The notes under the pieces: generated by a model
What the model saw: the letters and a program-made list of their open reading frames with translations, nothing else
The model's database searches: none
Told to the model about the DNA's origin: nothing
Program-made: the position numbers and the translations under genes
Source: Anaeromyces robustus
Lineage: Eukaryota; Neocallimastigomycota; Neocallimastigomycetes; Neocallimastigales; Neocallimastigaceae
Reading direction: 5' to 3'
NCBI GenBank assembly: GCA_002104895.1
Contig: MCFG01000271.1
Span: 7,501-22,500, forward strand
Length of the DNA stretch: 15,000 nucleotides
In this document: positions 7,383-15,000 of the stretch, one piece after another
Position numbering within the stretch: the first letter of the stretch is position 1
Layout: each line of letters begins with the position of its first letter

Positions 7383-7969
7383 ATATAAAGTTTGCGAGTA
7401 CGTTTATTTTACGTAACGTAATGAAGTAACGATAAATGTATTTGAACGATACTTGAAAGAATCATTAAATAGAGTAATAAATTATACATACATAACAACT
7501 TATTTATTTAAATAGATATATATTTTTATACAAGTTTTTTTTATTTTAATTTAATTTATTTTACTTTATTTATTGTTTATAAATAATTTCAAATTACTTA
7601 AATATATAAATATGTATATATTAAAAATTTTTATTTATACAATTGTTATTTTTAAAATACACTTTTTTTTATAATATTTTAAAATTATAATTATTATTAT
7701 TTAATTATTAATCTTATCTATTTATTAATTATTTATTTAAATATAAATAGAAATAAATAAATAACTTAATACATTATCTATATTTTATTTTAATTATTTT
7801 TTTAAATACATTATATAATAACTATTTTTTTTTTATATATTATTATATATAATTTTTCATAAGTTTTTTTTTATTCTTCCTGAGAATTTGTTTTTTTTTT
7901 TATTGTTTTTTAGTTTTTCTTCTTTTATTTTTTTACTTTTATTTTAAAGTTTTATTGTTATTATTATTT
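7383..7969. other. AT-rich intergenic DNA downstream of the esterase gene
   Basis: A short less AT-rich patch at about 7390-7470 contains TTTACGTAACGTAA, nearly palindromic, of unknown meaning. The rest is AT-rich and must contain the 3' untranslated region of the esterase gene (minus strand). Several AATAAA-like words occur on that strand, such as at 7951-7956, but they are expected by composition, so no polyadenylation site is assigned. Confidence 0.6.
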
Positions 7970-9250
7970 TTAATATTTTTTAACAGCTTTGCATTTAACT
8001 ATAACCTTTTTATTTATCTTCTTATCAACATTAGCTTGTTCAGTATCTTCTTTGTCCATGAAAAGACTAAGATCAGCGACATTACCCATAGCGTTGTGAC
8101 CTAAATAGTTTGGATGAAGACCATCATTATCACATAAATCTGGATTGAATACCATTTCATCATTTGGATCAGCTACAACAGAAGCTAAATCAATAACAGC
8201 ATCAAAACCTCCTTCACTAGCTGGAGTATTTTTGATCCAAGCATTAACAGTTTCTTTAACTTCATTCTTTTCTTCAGTATAATCAGCTTGTGTTTTAAAT
8301 GGAAGAATTGGACTACCGTAGATGGTAATACCAATAGCATGAGCTTTTTTAATAAGTTCCTTATAAGCATTAATAAGAGTTTTAGCATCAATACCATTAA
8401 AAAGAATATCATTAACACCATATAAAACAATCATATATTTAACATTAGTTTGTTCAGCAACATCTTTTTCAAATCTACCAAGACCAGTTGGTGATTTTGG
8501 AGTACTTTCACCATATAAAGTAGTAGCACCAATACCTCCATTTAATACAGCAATATGTTGAGTAGCTGGATTACTTTGTAATTTTTCAGCTAAAACATCT
8601 GGCCATCTATTTTGTTTATCATTAGTTGAACCTCTACCATCAGTAATAGAATCACCATAACAAAGTAAAGCTTCATATTTCTTTTCATTATCAACAACAT
8701 CAATAGCTGCAATAGTATACCAACGTACAAAACTATGTTCATCAGTAAAGGTTTCTTTACTAACAGCATTACCTAATTCAATAAATGAACGAGTTCTTGA
8801 ACCAGCATGACCTGTAAAATCTTCTGGAATTTTACCATAATAAATAGTAATAGCAAGTTCATCAAAAGTAGAAATAGCAAATGGAAGAGTATCTGAAATA
8901 ACTTCACTATAAGCTGGAATAGTAACTGCAGATTTACCATTAAAAGTAATTTCAGTATCAGTATCTACAAGAATTTTACCAGTACCTTGACCTCCAGATT
9001 TAGCAACATGAACGGATTTTAATTCTAATTCTTCTTTACCATAAAGGTTGGAAAAGTGGAATCTAATTTCTTCACCAGGAATTGAGACTCTAAGAAATTG
9101 ACGTAATGTATTATTTTGTAAATCAATGTCAGGTAAATCTCCATTAAAATATTGAGAAGCTGACCAAGTACCAGTATAAGATACTTCATCAGCTGCAAAA
9201 ATAGTATTAACAAAAATAAGACATAAAACTGAAATTAAATAAAATTTCAT
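7970..9250 (-). CDS. Secreted GDSL/SGNH hydrolase, probable carbohydrate esterase
   Basis: A complete, intronless 426-residue protein that should release acyl (acetyl-type) groups from plant polysaccharides outside the cell. Residues 1-20 form a classic signal peptide (hydrophobic core, cleavage likely after Ala20, FAA/DE). Residues about 22-185 resemble the beta-sandwich that precedes the catalytic part in XynE-like SGNH esterases. The SGNH domain follows with all four blocks: GDSITDG with Ser201 as nucleophile, LNGGIGA with Gly239 in the oxyanion hole, GVND with Asn280, and DGLHPN with Asp376 and His379. The C-terminus (about 409-426) is rich in Lys and Val and has no dockerin or CBM. The ATG is the only sensible start because the signal peptide follows it directly. 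The same-strand GH115 gene 3.4 kb upstream supports a xylan-related job. Family is certain; the exact substrate (acetylxylan or another ester) is inferred. Confidence 0.9.
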   Translation of the reverse strand: MKFYLISVLCLIFVNTIFAADEVSYTGTWSASQYFNGDLPDIDLQNNTLRQFLRVSIPGEEIRFHFSNLYGKEELELKSVHVAKSGGQGTGKILVDTDTEITFNGKSAVTIPAYSEVISDTLPFAISTFDELAITIYYGKIPEDFTGHAGSRTRSFIELGNAVSKETFTDEHSFVRWYTIAAIDVVDNEKKYEALLCYGDSITDGRGSTNDKQNRWPDVLAEKLQSNPATQHIAVLNGGIGATTLYGESTPKSPTGLGRFEKDVAEQTNVKYMIVLYGVNDILFNGIDAKTLINAYKELIKKAHAIGITIYGSPILPFKTQADYTEEKNEVKETVNAWIKNTPASEGGFDAVIDLASVVADPNDEMVFNPDLCDNDGLHPNYLGHNAMGNVADLSLFMDKEDTEQANVDKKINKKVIVKCKAVKKY

Positions 9251-9464
9251 TTTGACTTTATTATTTATTTATTTTTATTTTTATTTTATATAATTTTATA
9301 AATATTATTTTTTTAATTGTATTATATTATTTTATTTTTAATTTTTTCAATTATTTATTTTCAAATAATACTTATTTTTTCCTGACTTTTTATTTACTGA
9401 TAATCAAATAAATAAAATTCTTTTTTATTCTAAAAAAAAAGGAAAATATAAACATTTATATATG

Positions 9465-9494
<30 letters not shown>
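9465..9494. repeat. A30 homopolymer upstream of the esterase gene
   Basis: A run of 30 A (poly-T on the esterase coding strand) about 215 bp upstream of its ATG. It may belong to the promoter region, but it resembles other homopolymers in the window that have no gene nearby. Confidence 0.85.
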
Positions 9495-9498
<4 letters not shown>

Positions 9499-10224
9499 GG
9501 ATATTATTATAAATAATAAGGAAATATAAAGTTCAATTAATCTTATTCCATTTAATATTTTTAATATTCTAATGATTTAATATATAAATTAAAATAATTT
9601 TTATAGATTTATTTTATGTATCAAATAATATATTAATTATATTATATATTAATTATTATTCATTACTCATTATTTATTACACAAATTCCATTTTTATTTA
9701 TTTATTTATTTATTTTTTTTTTTTTTTAATAATTTTTTTATGCCATTCTTTTAATTTATTTTGTGTAAAACAATTTATTTATTAATTATAAATTTTAATT
9801 AATAAAAATTATTTTTTTATATGTATTAATAATTTTCTTTTTTTGTTTAAGATAAAATAATATATTAATTGTTTAAAATACCATTGAAATAGATTTATAT
9901 ATTTCCAAATTTCCTTCAAACCTTAACCTTAATAAATATAAAAATGTAATAATTATTGATAAAATAAATATTAAATAATAAAAACTATGAAATAATTTAA
10001 ATCATTTAATTAATTTAAAAAAAAAATTTTTTTTTTAATTTTTATATTAATAATGATTTATAATATAATCTAATATATGTAACTTAATAAACCCTATTTA
10101 TCAATATTTTGTGATTAATTTTATTATTATTTAAGGTTCGTCACAATATTTTTTTTTTTTTTTAAATTTTTAAATAATAGAAAAAAATTTTCACATAAAG
10201 ATTTTTTTTTTATTTTTTATGACA

Positions 10225-10252
10225 TTTCATTAATAAAATTTCATTAATAAAA
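10225..10252. repeat. 14-bp perfect tandem duplication
   Basis: TTTCATTAATAAAA occurs twice head to tail. Probably slippage; no function inferred. Confidence 0.7.
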
Positions 10253-11461
10253 TTTTTTCTTTCCTTTTTTAATAATTATTAATGATTGTGATTTTTATTA
10301 TTAAAAAAAAAAAAGGAACAAAAATTTTATTATATATAGAATTAATAGTTTAGTATTTATACTAAAAATTTTACTAAGAATTTTTATCAAAAGAATTAAT
10401 ATTAAAAAAATTTTATGATTTTAGAATTATTCCTTATTATTATTATTATTGTTAAGAAAATGATTTTCACTTATAATAATAAAAAAAGTTTGGATTTTTT
10501 TTAAAAAATAAAACAAGAATCATAAAATAATATATTAAGATAAATTATAATATAATGGAATAAATATTTCTTTTATTATTAATATTAAATAGTTAAGAAA
10601 TCTAATAAAACATAAAACTTTAATTTGATTAGTAAACTTTATTTAATATTAAATATTTTAAATTCTAATTCTTATTGATTAAAGATAATAATTTATAATT
10701 ATTTTTTTATTACTAGAAAATCCAATAAAATAATAAAATATAAAATAGTAAAACATGTTCTAGATAAAGTTAAGAATATTTAATTAAATTATAATTAATT
10801 TTTTAAGATGGAACAGTTTAATAATAATAAATCAAAAAAAACAAGTGGAGCATTTTAACAATGAAAAAATAAAAATATACGGAATACAATAAAACTCATT
10901 TAACTATGAAGTAAAATATTTGAATATATATATAAAAATGAATTTATTTAATTATAATTTAGAAACTTCTTAAAAATAATTCTTTTACTTTAATATAATA
11001 AAGGTTTTTAAATATAAAAAATATATATAATAATAATAATAAAAAAAAAAAAAAGAAATAAAATATTAATTAATATTAATTATATAATATAGATATTAAA
11101 ACTTAAAATATTATTTCTATTGTTTTGAATATATTTATATTATTATATTTGTCACATTGTTATACATTATGATTATTAATAATAAATATTATTGTTATAT
11201 TAGATAAAAGCCATTATTGTTAAAAGTTTATCATGTCACCATCATTGCTATTATTAATATTTTAACCAATGTATATGTAGTTTTATATATATATATAATA
11301 TACATTTTAATATAATATCAAAGTCAACTTGTGTCCTTTTACATTGTTAGAACATTATGTTAATGTATTAATTTATAAATATATATTGTATTTATCTGAG
11401 AATAATATATTCTAATATATAATAAAATATATGAATAATTATTAAAAACCTTAAATTATGA

Positions 11462-11590
11462 TTAATCATTTTTCCTTTTTTTATTTTGTTTTTGGGTGAA
11501 ATATTTACATTGTATACAATTGAAGCCTGCATTAATTACAGTTATAAAAAAAATTAGTAAAATTATTAAAAACCAGTTAAGATTTATTTT
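11462..11590 (-). pseudogene. Possible remnant or last exon encoding a membrane helix and CxxC tail
   Basis: On the minus strand a 42-residue open stretch between stops reads NLNWFLIILLIFFITVINAG, then FNCIQCKYFTQKQNKKRKND. That is a hydrophobic helix followed by a Cys-x-x-Cys and a basic tail, a plausible membrane-protein C-terminus. There is no methionine and no convincing splice acceptor just upstream, and poly-T rich DNA readily encodes hydrophobic stretches, so only the GC-richer tail part (about 11500-11545) counts as evidence. Unidentified. Confidence 0.2.
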
Positions 11591-12230
11591 TTAAAGGGTT
11601 TTTAATAATTTAACTTTATATATATAAATAAATTAAAAATTTTTAAATATATATACAATAATAACAAATGAAAAAAAAAAAAAAAAGACAAATATTTATA
11701 TATATTATTCATTTTATTTTAATTAATGTTAATATTATAATAATATTACTTTTATTAATAATCATAAGGAAAAAAAAATTTTTTTCTTTTTTATAAAAAG
11801 TAAAAATAAGTTTTAATTTTTTAAAAAAATTAATTAATAGTAATCTATTTATTATTAAATTATACTATATTATATAATATATAATATATAATGAAATATT
11901 AAATATAATATATAAAGTAATATATTATAATATAATATAACATAATATGAAATAATTTAATTAATAAGCCATAATATAATTTAAAATTAATTAATAAAGT
12001 GACTAATTTAATTAATTAATGATTTTATATTAAAGCTTTTAAGCCACATATTTTCTATACGTGATTTATTTAAAATTCATAATTTTATGTAAATTAAAAA
12101 AAAAAATTTATACCATAATATTAAATGTATCTCTTTTTTTTTTTAAAATTTTTTTATTTTTACATATTTAATTTATATTAATTTGTAAATTTATTTTTTT
12201 GTATTTTTTTTTAATTAATTATTTATTAAT

Positions 12231-12231
12231 T

Positions 12232-12262
<31 letters not shown>

Positions 12263-12286
12263 TTTTATTTTATTTATTTATTTAAT
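12231..12286. repeat. TTTA tetranucleotide tract
   Basis: About 56 bp of TTTA repeats with one TTTTA interruption near 12263-12271. A similar, shorter tract is at about 9695-9712, and the (AAAT)n stretches inside the candidate transposon are of the same kind. Confidence 0.8.
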
Positions 12287-12619
12287 TATTTTTATATTTT
12301 TTTTATAATTTTTTCATTTAGTATTATCTAAATACTATTTCTAAATATTAATTTTTTTTTATTATTATTAAATTATTTTTTTTATTATACATAATATATA
12401 TATCATATTGTATCATTTAATTTTTTAAAAAACTTAATACAATAAATTAATATATATTAAAGTATATTATATTATTATAACTTATAATATACTTTATTTT
12501 ATTTTTTTTAAATTAATAATTAAATAATATATATTATAATTCTTTTTTTTTTTTTTTTTGTTATTATATATTACTTATATTATTTATATTTTTTTTTAAA
12601 TTAAAAAAAAAAAAGAATT

Positions 12620-15000
12620 TTAATTCTTAAAAAGGGTACTTTCAGCTGGACTACCATAACGGTTAGCTAATTCTCCCTTGTATACAGTCATTCTAATTAA
12701 AGCAAGATTTGGATCACATTGATAGTAACGAATAGTGTGAACACCTTCACTAAGATTAATATTTTCCTTGTAACTTCTTCTACTGTGATTTTCAATATCA
12801 GCAGCCCAAGTACCTTGTTTCCAAGTACCAGCTAAATAATCTTCAACAAGTGTATTAATAATATCAATTTCTCCATCATCAATACTAAGACCATATCTTA
12901 ATTCTTCCTTACCATAAATAAGATTACTAGTTGGATTATATTGAGTTTCAATATTATAAACACCATCAGCTGGAACATAAACCTTGTATTCAACATATGG
13001 AGCATCCTTTAAATCTTCAACAGTATTGTAAGTAATAGTTGAACTAGTAGTTCTAACAGTAGTTAAATATTTACCATTATCTGGGATAACAATCATTTTA
13101 TTTTCAACAAGATTACCTTGGTTATCAACACCTTGACCGTCAACCTTATTACTAAAGTTGGCAACATCAATAGTAGCATAATCATGAGTCATAACATAAG
13201 TATTTGGTTCTAATTTACTTTCATCCATAACTTTAGCTTCAACATTAACTTTAACTTCTTGTTCACCAGATGTAATAACAATAGAACCTTCCTTATCTTC
13301 ATTAACCTTTTCCCAATCAATACTAACTTCAATAACTTGTTCTTCATTTTCACTAACTTTACCCTTTTCAACAGAAACAGAAATCCATTCATCAGCCTTT
13401 ACTTCAAATTCATAATCACCACCTTTAGTAAGAAGTTGAACCTTGAAAGTTTCATCACTAACTTTATTGAAGGTTGGTAATTTAGATTCACCAGTAGTAA
13501 CAGAAGCCTTGTAACTGTCAGTAATGTCTTCAACTAAAACTTGCATTTCAGTAGCAGTAGCATCGGATTCAACAGTAATTAAATCTGGAAGTTTACCACT
13601 ATCACGGTCCCATTGTTGAAGACCAATGTGATATTCTTGACCACAGGATATCATACCACTCCATTTCTTACCAGATTCTGGACCTCCTGGCATTTTTTCA
13701 TTGTAACCATCAAATAATTCGTTATCAAGATCAATAGCTTCTTGACATAATTTAGCATATTTGTTAGCAACAGTAAGACCAAGTTTAGCATATTTGTTAT
13801 TTAAAGCAGCGTAAATTTGAATCTTTAAAACATTTGGAACAGCCATAGCTGGATAGTAAATAAGTTGATAGAAAGCAGCCTTAACATCTTCTGGAATTCT
13901 AGCCCATAAAGCTTCAGTACGTTTCATAACATCATCACATTCTTCAAGAATGATAAGAGCTTCACGGTAATTATCAATACTGTACATATCAGAACAAGTA
14001 TCAGCAGTATCGTATAATACATGTTCGACAACACGTTTAGTAGTAAGATCAAGGTATCTGTCAAGAAGATAAGCAGCTTCTTTACAATCTTCATCACTTA
14101 AACCACTACCATCCTTTTTACCAAATTGTTGTTTAGCCCATTGAATCTTATAATCTTCAAGTCTATCTTGACCTTCAACACCAAGATGTTCATAATCATA
14201 AGCAAGATCAAGGAAGTAAGAAATATTAATTTCCATTGGTTTTAAATCACCAACATTGGCAATCCATACTCCTTCAATTCCATAATCATAAGCAATAGAC
14301 ATTTGATCCCAAATAGTGGAAAGTTGAGTATTTTGAACCCAAGTGTAAGATTTTGGAGCACCAACATAATCAAAGTGATAGTACATACCTGAACCAGCAA
14401 TTTGTTTTTGTTGTTCAAGAGTTGGTAAAGTTCTCATATAAGCCCAATTATCATCACAGAACATAGCGTAAGTTTCTTTCATACAATCTTTGTTATATAA
14501 TTCACCAGCATACCAAGCATCTTCGACTTCTTTGTAAATAACTAATTGAGTTGGATTAGTATCATTGTGAGCCTTTAAAATACCTTTTTGGGTATTAATA
14601 ATATAATTAAGTAAATCAGCATATCTTGGTGGATCATCAGCAGATGGAAGAGTAGAATCATTTTCACCTCTCATACCAACAGTACAAATATTTAAGAATT
14701 CTTTATTTCTAACAACACTTTCAGTCCAGAATTCTTCAATTTCGTTATTAACACCTTCAACATAACCATCATTACCTGGAATATTGTAAAGATTCCAAGC
14801 TTCAGCGGAAGTGTATGGTAAATCATTTTTATAGTATCTTTCCCATTCCTTACCAGCACGGTAAAGTGGTTCATGATGAGAAGTACCCATAACAATACCA
14901 TAAATATCAGCAAGTTTAGCATTAGCAAGTGTATCACCTTTACCATCTTCACTGAAAGTATCATCCCACATAGATGGCCATAAATAATTAGCCTTTAAAC
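12620..15000 (-). CDS. GH115 xylan alpha-glucuronidase, 5' partial
   Basis: The frame is open to the right edge; the nine codons before the first visible Met (14971) read LKANYLWPS, fully in keeping with the family, so the gene starts outside the window. GH115 enzymes remove alpha-1,2-linked (4-O-methyl-)glucuronic acid from xylan, including internal xyloses. Counting from that Met, conserved stretches include ADIYGIVMGTSHHEPL (21-36), VGMRGEND (98-105), FCDDNW (171-176), YYHFDYVGAP (197-206), WIANVGDLKPMEI (236-248) and KWSGMISCGQEYHIG (436-450). A beta-rich, Ig-like segment (about 500-580) is followed by the typical GH115 C-terminal beta domain (about 588-775) with YVEYKVYVP and LRYGLSIDDGE. 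The protein ends STLFKN without dockerin or CBM. Substrate pockets cannot be fully checked because the N-terminal domain is missing. No frameshift or intron in the visible 2.4 kb. Family assignment is very firm; activity is inferred from it. Confidence 0.92.
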   Translation of the reverse strand, partial: LKANYLWPSMWDDTFSEDGKGDTLANAKLADIYGIVMGTSHHEPLYRAGKEWERYYKNDLPYTSAEAWNLYNIPGNDGYVEGVNNEIEEFWTESVVRNKEFLNICTVGMRGENDSTLPSADDPPRYADLLNYIINTQKGILKAHNDTNPTQLVIYKEVEDAWYAGELYNKDCMKETYAMFCDDNWAYMRTLPTLEQQKQIAGSGMYYHFDYVGAPKSYTWVQNTQLSTIWDQMSIAYDYGIEGVWIANVGDLKPMEINISYFLDLAYDYEHLGVEGQDRLEDYKIQWAKQQFGKKDGSGLSDEDCKEAAYLLDRYLDLTTKRVVEHVLYDTADTCSDMYSIDNYREALIILEECDDVMKRTEALWARIPEDVKAAFYQLIYYPAMAVPNVLKIQIYAALNNKYAKLGLTVANKYAKLCQEAIDLDNELFDGYNEKMPGGPESGKKWSGMISCGQEYHIGLQQWDRDSGKLPDLITVESDATATEMQVLVEDITDSYKASVTTGESKLPTFNKVSDETFKVQLLTKGGDYEFEVKADEWISVSVEKGKVSENEEQVIEVSIDWEKVNEDKEGSIVITSGEQEVKVNVEAKVMDESKLEPNTYVMTHDYATIDVANFSNKVDGQGVDNQGNLVENKMIVIPDNGKYLTTVRTTSSTITYNTVEDLKDAPYVEYKVYVPADGVYNIETQYNPTSNLIYGKEELRYGLSIDDGEIDIINTLVEDYLAGTWKQGTWAADIENHSRRSYKENINLSEGVHTIRYYQCDPNLALIRMTVYKGELANRYGSPAESTLFKN

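Larger units (their letters stand above)
9495..12619. other. 3.1 kb AT-rich intergenic DNA between the two xylan-type enzyme genes
   Basis: No full gene is supported. Contents seen: a 14-bp tandem repeat at 10225-10252, A and T homopolymers (14 A at 11041-11054, 16 A at 11671-11686, 17 T at 12543-12559), TATA and ATT microsatellites, a TTTA tract at 12231-12286 and one possible coding fragment at 11462-11590. A 16-codon frame from ATG at 10808 (MEQFNNNKSKKTSGAF) is too short to support. The 3' untranslated region of the GH115 gene should lie in its right end. Confidence 0.65.

Noticed and set aside
8185-9213. Leu/Met-rich minus-strand frames inside the esterase gene (8185-8430, 9025-9213)
   Set aside because: They are shifted readings of the well-supported esterase frame.
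9917-9932. AACCTTAACCTTAA-like words suggesting telomeric repeats
   Set aside because: Only about two imperfect units occur, far too few for a telomeric tract.
10130-10145. GGTTCG word considered as the T-arm of a tRNA gene
   Set aside because: No matching acceptor, D-arm or anticodon stem could be built around it.
13210-14964. Frames inside the GH115 gene on both strands (13210-13392, 13259-13480, 14692-14964)
   Set aside because: They overlap the GH115 frame, which has clear family motifs, and have no features of their own.

Overview
The window looks like nuclear DNA of an anaerobic gut fungus (Neocallimastigomycota; Neocallimastix, Piromyces or Anaeromyces type). Intergenic DNA is extremely AT-rich, full of long A or T homopolymers and TATA or TTTA microsatellites. 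The genes are islands of clearly higher GC, intronless where visible, and encode secreted plant-cell-wall enzymes and a chitin-binding module. No rRNA, tRNA or CRISPR array was found by eye.

Layout. 2-166 (+) is the 3' end of a gene whose last module is a CBM18 (hevein-type) chitin-binding domain. 167-5082 is gene-poor AT-rich DNA with short tandem repeats, hairpins and a few faint islands (about 1611-2566 and 3973-4221) that read as broken coding remnants. 5083-6099 (-) is a complete 338-residue gene that resembles two tandem copies of the bacterial immunity protein family Imm6. 6529-7240 is bounded by inverted 30-bp ends, each made of two 15-bp units, with a candidate 9-bp target duplication; it looks like a short non-autonomous DNA transposon. 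7970-9250 (-) is a secreted GDSL/SGNH esterase. 9251-12619 is again gene-poor. 12620-15000 (-) is the 3' part of a GH115 alpha-glucuronidase running off the right edge.

How the parts relate. The esterase and the GH115 enzyme lie in the same orientation about 3.4 kb apart, and both fit removal of side groups from xylan: acyl groups for the esterase (inferred from family) and (4-O-methyl-)glucuronic acid for GH115 (well supported). Neither carries a dockerin in the visible sequence, so both would act as free secreted enzymes rather than cellulosome parts. The Imm6-like gene is the unusual item. This family is known from bacterial polymorphic-toxin loci, so a duplicated copy without a visible toxin partner in a rumen-type fungus suggests acquisition from bacteria and possible use in defence against bacterial toxins. 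That role is inference.
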